Assembly (NCBI GenBank): GCA_963693315.1 | Contig: OY856188.1 | Location: forward strand, 1,364,001 to 1,428,000 | Source of the DNA: Diogma glabrata | Taxonomy: Eukaryota > Arthropoda > Insecta > Diptera > Cylindrotomidae | Direction of reading: 5' to 3' | Length of the DNA: 64,000 bases | Shown here: positions 54,427-64,000 of the stretch, piece by piece | Layout: each line of letters opens with the position of its first letter | Position numbering within the stretch: the stretch's first letter is position 1 | Notes under the pieces: model-generated | The model's database searches: none | Seen by the model: the letters and a program-made list of their open reading frames with translations, nothing else | Told to the model about the DNA's origin: nothing | Translations under genes and position numbers: made by a program

Positions 54427-54926
54427 GGGCCCACGCCGATTTCATGTGATGATTACCACATATTTTACACTTAGTGAGGCGCCTGTTCTCGATGAGTCCG
54501 AAAACTTTTTTATCTGCCATTTTCCTCGCTATGGCCGCTTTTTCATTCGGTAAGCTCCGAAAAATGCCGATTGCCCGGGAGCTTTAAATTTTTTTTTTTA
54601 ACTAGGGGGTGGAAATTTGTTGTAGAAAACGAGGGTAACCTTATCTGACAAAAAATTGTCTGCTATTGTCGAGTCCGACAACCCAAACATACCAGAATGT
54701 CAATTGTCGGACTCGACAATAGCAGACACATTTTTGTCGGACAAGCTTACCCTCGTGTTCTAAAACAAATTTCCACCACCCATAGTCAAAAAAAAATTGT
54801 GGTCTCAAATTTACAAGATCGCGGGCAATCGACGTTTTTCGGAGCATGCCGAATGAAAAAGCGGCCTAATCTATCGGCCTAAGTATAAAATATGTGGTAA
54901 TCATCGCATAAAATCGGCGTGGATCC
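54427..54926. mobile_element. Fold-back family F copy 3, complete (500 bp)
   Basis: Arms of about 230-250 bp (54427-54683 and 54698-54926) fold around a ~14-nt centre. Ends GGGCCCACGCCGATT and AATCGGCGTGGATCC. Arm landmarks include TGATTACCACATATTTTA, AAGCTCCGAAAAATGCCGAT, CGAGGGTAACCTT and TTGTCGAGTCCGACAA. The 68- and 61-codon frames on opposite strands are mirror readings of the arms and not genes. Relatives are at 16053 and 29622. Confidence 0.88.
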
Positions 54927-56602
54927 ATGAACTATAATCAAAACACGCGAGGTTAATTTTGATTGTTGCGTGTTTATTTTTGGCGTTAAAAGAGTTAAAT
55001 TAAAAGCTGAAAGTTAATTTTTGTCTCTTCTTTGTTTTTTAATACACTGTTAGACTGTTACCATTGTACCTATTTTTTGTTGTTTTATATTAAAGCTCCT
55101 ATTAAATTGCCATGTCAGTATTGGATTAATGGCTATTTCATTACGCATGCATTAATGCATTATAACTGTTTTATGTTATTGTTATCTTAGGTGATTTTAT
55201 CAGAATAAATAAACATTCATTATTGTTGCGACGTACATTACGTTATAAAAAACTGTATGTGATAATTTCTATTGTGGGTTGTAGAAAAAGAATATTATTA
55301 TTTTATTTAAAAGATTATTGTCAATTTATTATTAAACCCAAGATCTATATAATATATAGAAGTTTATCCTATGTTATATAAACGTTTTTCTCGCTCTTTA
55401 ATCCTTCCATTTTCTCCAATTCATTTGATTCTTATTCCAATTCATTTGATTATTATTCTTGGTCGTGGATGAAACTTTATAGTTTTGGAAAGTACGGCGC
55501 GTGCTGAAAAGGGGCGTACGAAAATGTCGGTTTCTTGAAGTGGTGCGACATCTTTGTGGTTCTATCTAGCTTGGGCTTCCATCCGTGGATGTAGACCCTC
55601 CACTGTTGCAGTCTTTGGTGCATTATTTATACTATGTATTTGCATTTTGTAAATCTTGTGATGAAAGTGGATCACACTGATATGTTGTCAGTTGTTAGCT
55701 AACATTGGAATTGCTTCCTATCAGTTTTTTCTAAGAGTTTCGAAATATCATTCGCCTGGTAATTGTTTCCGGTACAAACTCTCAAACCTGTGTTGTTAGT
55801 GCATGTACAATATTTTATAATATGGCTTGCTTGAACGTTCGTAGTATATAAATAATGTAATTTATCCCCATCGCTTATCTTTATAAATATAGTTGGGAGA
55901 TAAAAATATTTGTTGATATAATTTATCATCGGCGTGAAATGTATATGTTCTCTTGACCCTTTCCATAAAACATTAAAACAAAAATAACTCAATACCAAAG
56001 GAGTTCTTTCTAATTTGAACATAAATATAACGGTTTACAATTCCACGCTTATTCAATCGTACTTTAATTTCATTTTACAATCAAAGAAAAGAAATAAGAA
56101 TGTTTACGTTTAATCCAATACTCAACTTTGAATTGCCAACCAAATACAATAAGAACAGAGATAACAATATATAACAGGTGAACTCTTTCATTGTATATGT
56201 GTGTAAAACATAATCTCCACAACACTAGTTACAATACAAGATTATATTTGACATTGAAAATTTTCTCTTATTTGAATTTTAAAACATATATATGTAAAAT
56301 CGAATAAATACATAGAAACTACATACCGTGGAAAAACTATTTAAAAAAAATAAAAAATGCTTAATATTTTAAATTTCTTTCTATTTATTTTCACTTATAA
56401 AATTTCCGTTCACATGAAGCTTTAACATAAAAAAAGAAAAACTAAATTTTTTTTGTCAACTCGCTCGTTAAGTTATTCCAAAAAAATCCAATTTCGCTTC
56501 ACTGTGGTATTAGTTAATTTTACAAACAGCTTCGAGTTTTCGTCGTTATCAGAAATTATATAAAAAATATAAGAAACACGAAAAAATCGAAATAATACTA
56601 TA
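54927..56602. other. Non-coding stretch
   Basis: About 1.7 kb. A minus-strand 107-codon frame at 55699-56022 has no recognisable domain. No repeats were identified. Confidence 0.5.
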
Positions 56603-56838
56603 CAGTAGAACGTCTCTCAACGAGCACCTCTCATAACTAGTAAATCGCATAACGATCAAAACAAATTGTAAATAATTAACAAATGACTCGCTTAACGAGC
56701 GTAGTTTTCATAACGAAGGGAAAAGGCTCGAAATGTAAAAAAATTAACGTAAACATAAAAAATGTGAATATGGGAAACGTTGTGTCGGTTAACGATATAG
56801 ATTCTGGAACGAATTATGTTCTAAGCGAAGCTCTACTG
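56603..56838. mobile_element. 236-bp MITE with pogo/Tigger-like ends
   Basis: Flanked by TA (56601-56602 and 56839-56840). Left end CAGTAGAACGTCTCTCAACG. The right end read inward is CAGTAGAGCTTCGCTTAGAA. The CAGTAGA start, TA target and CTTAACGAGC-like interior (56691) match the pogo/Tigger type. No transposase remains. The 71-codon frame at 56683-56898 is a by-product. Confidence 0.82.
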
Positions 56839-56975
56839 TACTTCGTTAAAAATGATTATATAAACAGTTTTTTAATATATGAATGTGTTGAATGTTGATA
56901 AGATAAACTGAAAGAAAACAAATGATTTATTTACTTAATTTTGACATACCTATGTATTGTAATTCTCTTGATGTC

Positions 56976-57240
56976 TAGCCAAAACCGTCTATATTTACAA
57001 GCCTGATTGTTTTTTCAGTGCAAAAAAATCGTAAACCTGCTTTAAACAATGAACCTTCAAAGAATTTATTTTAAAGACTTTACAGTGTGAAAGAGTAAAA
57101 TTATAAATTCTTACAATGTAAATAGAATAAATAGAATAAAAATGTAACAATCCATGAAAAAAAATATACATGTGTAAGGTTCACGGCTTCTTTGTATGGA
57201 AAAAAAACAATCAGGCTTATAAGTATAGACGGTTTTGCTA
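56976..57240. mobile_element. 265-bp MITE with ~40-bp inverted ends
   Basis: Left TAGCCAAAACCGTCTATATT, then ACAAGCCTGATTGTTTTTT. Right AAAAAAACAATCAGGCTTAT, then AAGTATAGACGGTTTTGCTA. The arms differ at a few positions. No clear target duplication. The minus-strand frame at 57111-57359 overlaps it and is not a gene. Confidence 0.82.
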
Positions 57241-59318
57241 AAGAGTTTGATAATGTAAAATCTGGCAACATGGTGTAATGTTTTTAAACAGACAAGTCGA
57301 TTGTGTTTGATGATATTTGTTTTTTTTTTATTTGGGATCTTAAGAAAATAAAAGTACAAGTTTGTGTATTATTAGATATGGAGATAAAAGGTTAGTGTGT
57401 TTAAGGCGGCATGCGGAGATAATGATTGTTTTTAAACTGATTTGAAAGTAAAGTAAACATGTTGTTTATTTTTGTAAAATATCAATAACAATTTATGAAA
57501 AATTCATTAAATTTCTAGTAAGAACGTTAAATTCATATTACCGTCTCTAACCTTTTGATCCACTACATGGTTTTCGATAAATTTTGTTATGTACGTACAT
57601 ATATGTAAAAGAAACTGGAAACAGTGCAAACTGCAAAAACTTGTTTTTGTATGTATTACATGGGTAGTCTGGTCAATAGCTACGGTGGGGCTACAAACAT
57701 TATTCGTATGTTCTCCTTTTGCATGTTAAAATGAGTGATTTTTATGCTGCGAAAAGACTTGAACGCCTTCGAATCTTGGAGTGCAGTTTACTTTTGGTGA
57801 ATATTTTACGGCTTTATAAAACTGAAGAATCCGTCATAACTTTATTGAGTGACAGGCTTTAAAACATTACTTTAAATCCAGAAACAGTGCAAGATTTCTC
57901 TAGGTCCCCTCTTGGTCACCAGTCTGAATAATGAATATTTCATATTTAGTGTGCTAAACATGTCTAACTAATTAATAAAGAAAAAAAATTGTCATTCAAC
58001 TTGCTAATAATAAGAGTAACATATCCTTGATATATATACAAGGGTACAGTGGGGTTCTCCTAAAGGAACCTAAAAATTGGCAAACGAAAGGGAAAAATAA
58101 GATATCTCGTATAGAGCATATCTCTTTCGTTGTATTAACTACCACATGGAGAAACACACTAGATGGCAAGGTTTCTAAGTGGTTTACTTTAGCAATTTTC
58201 TACAGGTTTCTACAAAGCAAACCGTTCAAAATTCTTGGTCTTTCGCAAAACAGCATCAGATCCAGAGTATGAGTATGACATAAATTATTATTCAATCTAC
58301 ATGACTATAGTTACATGGTCGTTATCTGATGTTTAATTTTGACAGTAGTATAATAATCAAAACTGTGTTGATCGTTCAAAGCTAGAGTTATTGTACTTCA
58401 TATCAAGGGTGGCGGTCGATTCAAGGTAAATAGGCTTATTGATAAATTTCCGGTTTGCTCATCCCTAGGTTAAATTTGCTGATTTTTTAACTAACAACTG
58501 AAAAATCGAAGGAAAATTTTTTTCAATAAGTTCTATTATGTGACAAACAAAACAGTTAGCCCCTTAAACTCAGAGAAATATCAAATAGTATTACTGCTTA
58601 TCTGTAAATGTATAAAAAGCATAGGAGACCAATATTTCCAAGTGTAAATACAATCGGTTCGTTTGGTAGTAAGGCATTTTCCAAAAAAAATTCTAAAGTA
58701 CACAGAACCGTCTATTTTTCATCGATATGAGTGATAGGCTCAACATTCATCTCATCTAGCCGCCAATGTATTTAAATACGACCAGATTTCTTGTCGCATC
58801 CCACCAAGCGCATGACAGTTTTGTAAACATTGCTTGCTACATTTAAAGTATTATACTTCAACGAAGCAGTAAGTGTACGAACGAGAGATGGTTTAACTGA
58901 AGTTAGCGTATGGCTAACTAGTAAAATAAATCTTATAGTCTAATTATCTAGTTTCAATAAATTGGTGTTATATTAGCCTAACCGTTGGTAACTTCGTTCA
59001 TCGTGAGAATATACTATCCGTTTCTTCATATGTTTACTGTCATGACTGAGGTAATGCGAAGTGTCGTGCTCAACGTATTATACCTGCTTCATTCAGGTCT
59101 TATCCATGCTGATTTTATTCGAGCGGAAATTTGCACTCAAGCCCTTACTCGGACTGAAAGTGGACGATCTCATAAAGATATGAGAAATGGTTGCCAATGG
59201 GTTAGCGCTGAGAAATCAAACTTTTGCGATATTGTCTCTTTTTGAGGTGGACAGTAACACAAAGGAATTATTTTCAAATTTTGTTGTATTTCGTTTTTAT
59301 AATACACTTTTTCTGTTT
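57241..59318. other. Non-coding stretch
   Basis: About 2 kb. The 86-codon frame at 58985-59245 (HADFIRAEICTQALTRTESG) has a less AT-biased composition but no family resemblance or splice signals, so it is not called. The repeat at 57916-57980 is listed separately. Confidence 0.45.
57916..57980 (+). repeat. Paralogous empty site of the 31.9-kb element
   Basis: GAATAATGAATATTTCATAT then TTAGTGTGCTAAACATGTCT parallels 31890-31932 with few changes. It then continues AACTAATTAATAAAG without the 764-bp insertion. This fixes the insertion point and the TAA duplication. Confidence 0.8.
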
Positions 59319-59713
59319 CTGTTTTCTAAATGACGACTTATTTGAAACTTATTTGTGTAGACTTACTTATTCACCGCCATTTTAAATAAGTATTTAAAAG
59401 CTATTCTAAATGATTTAACATACTTAATTTGATAGCAACATAAAAGCAAATTCGAACATAAATTTAATTAACACGACTTATATAATTTGATCAATTAAAA
59501 GAGCTTTCAAAACTATTTTTTTCATTTTAAATTAATACATTAATTTTATTATTATATTCGGAAAAAAAGTTTTATTCCTTATAATCAATTAGTAAACAAA
59601 CATAAAAATATTTGACACTGTCAAATCAATCCTTTAGGTTACTTATTCAAATAAGTAAGTCTCCACAAATAAGTTTAAAATAACTTTCAAATAAGTTTTG
59701 GTTTAGAATACAG
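59319..59713. mobile_element. 395-bp MITE with ~60-bp inverted ends
   Basis: Left CTGTTTTCTAAA, then GACTTATTTGAAACTTATTT and GTAGACTTACTTATTC. Right GAATAAGT-rich arm ending GTTTAGAATACAG. The two arms match through AAACTTATTTGTG.AGACTT with a small internal gap. Target duplication unclear. Confidence 0.7.
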
Positions 59714-59925
59714 CCTTAGAGTATACATAAATATAGAAAAAACGTAAATCTAAACATATATCCAGAAATGGAAAAAAATCGCTATCGCAAATCGGTTAAA
59801 ATAAATTTCTCTTCTCCAATTTGATTTGTTTTTTAATGTTAATTTATTAAATTGCTACTTTCAAATAGTACTTTTTCTACTCCTGACATGTAAATTGATT
59901 ATTTCAAATAGCGTGCGGTAAGTAA

Positions 59926-59976
59926 AAAAAGCGTGCGGTAATGGATTTTCATATGTATATATTACCGCACGCTTTT
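59926..59976. repeat. GCGTGCGGTA direct and inverted repeat
   Basis: GCGTGCGGTA at 59911 and 59931 and its complement TACCGCACGC at 59963-59972. The second and third form a 16-bp stem AAAAGCGTGCGGTAAT with a ~22-nt loop. It is a GC-rich palindrome in an AT-rich setting. Confidence 0.8.
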
Positions 59977-60176
59977 AATAAAAAGAAAAATTTTTATTTA
60001 AAGAAAAATTTGATTCTTAAAAATTAAATATTTCAATTCATTTTGACACAGAATAATGCAAAGCCTACCACAATTTGTAAACTATTTGCATTTAATTTAT
60101 AATTAGTAGTTCATTTTTTCAAGTAATTATATGCGTTTGAGCATTAAAACAAAGTCGTAGAAAAAGTATATAACAA

Positions 60177-60276
60177 ATCTCGAGTTGTAAAGCTCGTGAA
60201 AATACTGCACTCAACGCTACGCGTCTCTTGCGCAAAATTTTCCCTCGCATGTAAAATGCTATTTACAACTCTAGAT
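60177..60276. mobile_element. 100-bp fold-back/MITE
   Basis: ATCTCGAGTTGTAAA at the left and TTTACAACTCTAGAT at the right, one mismatch in 15. The interior holds CGCTACGCGTCTCTTGCGC. No clear target duplication. Confidence 0.55.
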
Positions 60277-60304
60277 ATGTAATATACTAATTTGTGTATC
60301 TATA

Positions 60305-60417
60305 GTTGCACAATGTTGATTTTTTTCCGCACGCGTCGTAATTTCGTCGAGGCGAAGCCGAGTTGGACAAATATACGACAAGTGCGGAAAAAATCAATTT
60401 GTGCAACGAGTTGCACA
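60305..60417. other. ~110-bp hairpin with GAGGCGAAGCCGAG core
   Basis: TTGCACAATGTTGATTTTTT, CCGCACGCGTCGTA on the left pairs with TACGACAAGTGCGG, AAAAAATCAATTTGTGCAA on the right. The tip is CGTCGAGGCGAAGCCGAG. It occurs 30 bp after the 100-bp fold-back and may be part of the same composite element. Confidence 0.75.
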
Positions 60418-60784
60418 CTACGTTTTTTGCAATTCCGAAAACACAATTAAACAAAATTATTCTGCAACCAAATTTTTTACAATCAACATTCATATTAAAA
60501 TATAAGTAAACATTTCTATTATCAACTTAGCATTGAGACAATTTTCTATGAAAAATAAAACAGTGTGGAAAAATAAAACAGTGCAATAAAACAAAATCTC
60601 ACTTTTTGATATTGTTGACGATATCGAAATACGTTGAATTTTGATTCAGAATTTCAAAAATTATTTTATTAAAGTATAAATTAATAATGCTAAAGTTATT
60701 TAATGTTTTTTTTGCAAGTGTGCTAACTTTTATAAAATGAATGACAATAATCACAATTCACAAGAGTAATTTAAATTTTTTTTT

Positions 60785-61510
60785 TAAATAAAGTGTTGTG
60801 TTATAGGGTTTACAATATGTGTCACAACAACACATAAATACCTTTTAAAACGTAGATTCCGCAACAACTTGCGCTTTAAGGTGTTGATGAACGCTTTTTT
60901 TAAACCTCTGCGGATTGAAACCACCTGAGACTATGGATTCCGGCAAACTATTCCATTTGTACGCTGTTCGGACAAAGAAGTCGTTCTGCGATCTGCCTGT
61001 ATGACAGCGCGGGATCTCGACCATTTGACTGGTTGTGCTAGCCAATTGCCGAGTGGAAGGCATAAGTTTAAGGCATGATGCTGCTGATTTAATCTGAGCA
61101 CTGTTGATGACGATATTTGTAAAATACAACGAGGTCAGCAACAGTGCGACGATGTTGTAGGGAATCAAGTTTCGATGTCAAATCTCGATCACCTACAATT
61201 CGTATAGGCCGCTTTTGAAGAGTCCAAGAGGGCCAACATGGAAACAGAAGCAGCACCCCAAGCTTGACAACAGTACTCCATACAGGGACGAATATAGGAC
61301 TTATAAACATGGAGCAATTGGTATGTAGTGAAAAATTTTTTGCTTCTAAGGAGGCCGAGTTTTCTAGACGCGCTTTTTGCCATCGCCATTACATAATCGT
61401 TCCAGAGTAGGTCATTTGAAACTGTGACACCCAATAAACGAATGTTTTTACATTCACCTATTGGTTTATTCATACTAAACAAGATAATATCATAACCGAG
61501 TTTAGCACTC
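60785..61510 (-). pseudogene. LINE 3' half, multiply frameshifted
   Basis: Longest LINE copy here. Minus-strand frames 61482-61189, 61310-61089 and 61168-60845 together cover the end of a jockey/CR1-like ORF2: NIRLLGVTVSNDLLW, SASRKLGLL, YKSYIRPCMEYCCQAWGAAS, PIRIVGDRDLTSKL, SLQHRRTVADL, TAYKWNSLPESIVSGGFNP. Each switch of frame is a lesion. The 3' end contains ACCCTATAACACAACACTTT followed by an A-rich tail, read on the minus strand. The RT catalytic region and endonuclease are absent. It is inactive. Confidence 0.85.
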
Positions 61511-62439
61511 CTTGCCTAGATTCTTTTTTTGTTGATATTCAAAATCGAAACTTATCAAAACTTCCGTTTTAGCTATTAATTTACTAGAGGTTCGTTTTTG
61601 ATAATTGTTATAGAGAGCCTATTATCATTCCTGGACCAAGCTCCACTGTCATTCAGTTACAAAAGGAATGTTTTGTATTGCTATATTTCTTAATATCTAA
61701 GAAGTTTGTTGCGTTTCTTCTTTTGCAAGCACCCAAACTTGTGTTCGGCTTGGCATGTTTCAGGTTAAATTCACGTCAAATCTTTTCATGCTGGCTGGCT
61801 AATGTTCTTCAGAAATTGAATATTTGTACATACTATTAATTTAACGTAATGCCGATGTCAAAAGCCGTCTCTGCATATCAATCAGGAGGAAGTTGTTAAA
61901 TTTGACCATATTGCCCACTAACCGTGCTACCAAAAACATAATCTCAAGTCATTCTTCACCAACAACAAAAATATTTTAGCACACAAACAGTTATCATAAA
62001 TATGAATGATTTTTGTAGTAATGTAATAGTTTATCAATAAAATCTATATGATTCAAATTTTCCAGCCCTCTACATCCTTTAATCAAAAAAAATAATCGTT
62101 TTTAAACACACTAAAGACACCCACCACTATTCACTCTCACTTTAAATTTATGAAAATAGCGACAATGCCCTAATAAAAAGTCTACAAAATTCGTGCTATC
62201 AAGTTTTACGAAACATGCAAATAATACACAAAACAAATCAGCTGATTTTTTTTTCTCTCTTTTCCAAATTCGTTTTAATCTTCCATCTCACTTCCACATT
62301 TTTTTCTTTTGGTAACTGGCACACTGACCTGATGATGCGTTGCAATTCAATACGAACCTAAAACACTCATTAAATACGAACACATACAAATAATACGAAA
62401 AATAAAGTTATCTGATTTTCTTTTTTTGGTAACAAATTT

Positions 62440-62545
62440 TTATTTTGTGTATGTGTATTGTATGCATATGTGTGTATTTATGTTTATTTATTTATGTTGC
62501 ATATGTGTGTATTTATGTATTTATTCGAATATACACACACATATA
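62440..62545 (+). repeat. TATGTGTGTATTTATG-type simple repeat
   Basis: Interspersed TGTGTAT and TTTATG units, ending in ACACACACAT. The 73-codon frame over it is low complexity. Confidence 0.8.
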
Positions 62546-63802
62546 ATAAAAGAAATGGCAGGAATTTATATTATAATTGTGATAACGAAACAAAAATGTG
62601 TTGTTGTTATGAAAGAAACTAAAAAAAAAATTAAAAGTCTGAACTAAGAAAAAATACAGCGCAAGCGTCTTTTTCATTACTGAAAATAAAAAATGTATAC
62701 TAAAATTTTATTTGTATCAGAGAAGTGGGATAATTCCAAGTCTGATTGGTCATCCCTACTTTTTCATCTTTAATTTGTATTACAAACCGAAAATAGGTGT
62801 AATTGAAAAAAATTCTACTGCGCAGATGCTTTTTTACAAAATTTGTTTTATGATTTTAAAAGATGAGGGGGGGGGAATTTTATGAACGTAAAAAAAAATA
62901 TAATATAATATGGAAGAAGGGAGACAATTTTTTTAGGAGTTCATAATTAAAAAATAAGAGAGAAATAGAAGATAATAATAGTTTTATGCTAAAATGGAAT
63001 AGCGTATATAATTGATTACGCAAGCTCAAATTTATTTATGAGAAGGAGCTATATTATCGCCAGTAGTTAAAGTAAGAAAAAAAACGTTTTATCTTTTTGA
63101 CAGATCATATTTTTAATGGTATTTTTTGGATTAGTTTTCGTGGAACCCTAAATCAAAATTTTTTATTTTTAACGAACATGAATTTCTTTTATAAACGTTT
63201 ATATTGGCATTGAGGGTCGAGACATAATTGATGTGATATAACTTATAAGCAAAGTAAAACGAAACAAAAGAATTTTTTTTTTGTTTATTGTTAAAATGGC
63301 TTCACAATGCTATTTTTTCCGTTTGTTGGGTTCGTTTTCGACTGCTTTGATTGAAATTTTCAATAATACGATGCCGACATGATTACGTTATTTCCTTATG
63401 TTTTTGGGTATACGTTTTATTTTGTTGTTTATTCTGGGAATGATGGATGTGTTATAATTACTTATTTTGTAGATGAGAGTTTATACGGCGTCATTTGTAT
63501 TTTTAAACAGTTTGTTTTCGTTTAAAAATCGATTGCAAATTCAAGAACTTGCTTCGCGTAGAATTCTCAGAAGCCATTAACTGCGCCACTCAGGGCATGG
63601 TTTAGCTAGGAGAACGAGCTAGATCTTATATATTCGAATTTATGCAGATATTTAAAATAATTGAAGCTTCCAGCACCCATAGTACATGATTTCAATCGCA
63701 AATAAATATATACAGTATAATATAATATGGCATCTGCAGTGAATATGTGATTATTACGTATCTAGCTGTTACATCGAGAGAAGAATAAATACACTTTGTG
63801 GC

Positions 63803-63831
63803 TACAACAAACTATATATATATTTGTTGTA
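63803..63831. other. Small perfect hairpin
   Basis: TACAACAAA and TTTGTTGTA pair perfectly around CTATATATATA. Confidence 0.7.
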
Positions 63832-64000
63832 AGAAGCTAATAAGAAACAGTCGTTTACTATTATACATTTGAATAAGAATAAACCTGCTAAGAGATTAAC
63901 GTTTTAGCTACAACGCAATCGATATCTCAAATGATTGAAAACGGCATGGAGATAAACTAATTTCAGCGTTTTTATACGAAATAATTCGATACATGTTCAA

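Larger units (their letters stand above)
61511..64000. other. AT-rich non-coding stretch
   Basis: 2.5 kb without identifiable genes. It contains the TGTGTATTTATGT simple repeat (62440-62545), a short poly(G) run at 62868 and a small hairpin at 63803. Confidence 0.5.

Noticed and set aside
54641..54882. Overlapping frames on both strands
   Set aside because: Mirror readings of the two arms of the fold-back element.
58985..59245. 86-codon + strand frame
   Set aside because: No family resemblance, no splice or start signals, and near the expected length for chance in 64 kb.

Overview
The window reads as an AT-rich insect genome segment, most likely from a fly (Diptera). The clues are an irritans-type mariner, a Ty3/gypsy retrotransposon, jockey/CR1-like LINE debris, many small fold-back DNA elements and CAA/A-rich leader-like sequence. 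That assignment is inference. No rRNA, tRNA, CRISPR array or bacterial-type operon was seen. Nearly all recognisable coding sequence belongs to transposable elements.

The one candidate host gene is on the + strand. A short exon at 17105-17162 encodes a classic signal peptide and ends at a perfect GTAAGTATA donor. A 30-nt microexon at 23160-23189 has a strong acceptor and the same GTAAGTATA donor. The phases fit (1 into 1) and the join is open. If real, most of the window is intron of a gene for a secreted or membrane protein whose later exons were not found.

Region by region. 0-9 kb: a 33-bp minisatellite, a spaced direct repeat, a decayed LINE fragment, a 2-kb non-coding repeat family (RepA) carrying a nested near-perfect palindrome, a 198-bp MITE, and a 1.84-kb hAT-like element with 8-bp target duplications. 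10-17 kb: LINE scraps, fold-backs, and three elements of a CCCGAGCAG-ended family (RepB), the first interrupted by the second. 17-23 kb: the signal-peptide exon, a tandem RepA dimer and a 260-bp tandem repeat, then the microexon. 23-31 kb: mostly featureless AT-rich DNA, a degenerate RepB-like element, a 30-bp-stem hairpin, one unexplained minus-strand ORF, and a decayed Ty3/gypsy integrase. 31-39 kb: a 764-bp palindromic element with a TAA duplication, a RepB copy interrupted by a LINE, and an inverted RepA copy.

39.3-49.7 kb is a nested pair. A ~9.86-kb LTR retrotransposon lies inside a ~0.53-kb non-autonomous DNA element. Its two 1158-bp LTRs showed no difference where compared, so the insertion is young. 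It has a long leader with an extra ORF, a short Gag, a CCHC nucleocapsid, protease-RT and RNase H-integrase. The RT/RNase H junction is frame-broken. 50.9-52.2 kb is a complete mariner with an uninterrupted 347-aa transposase. 52.4-64 kb holds further MITEs and fold-backs (one with pogo/Tigger-like ends), a multiply frameshifted LINE 3' end, and AT-rich sequence with no support for genes.
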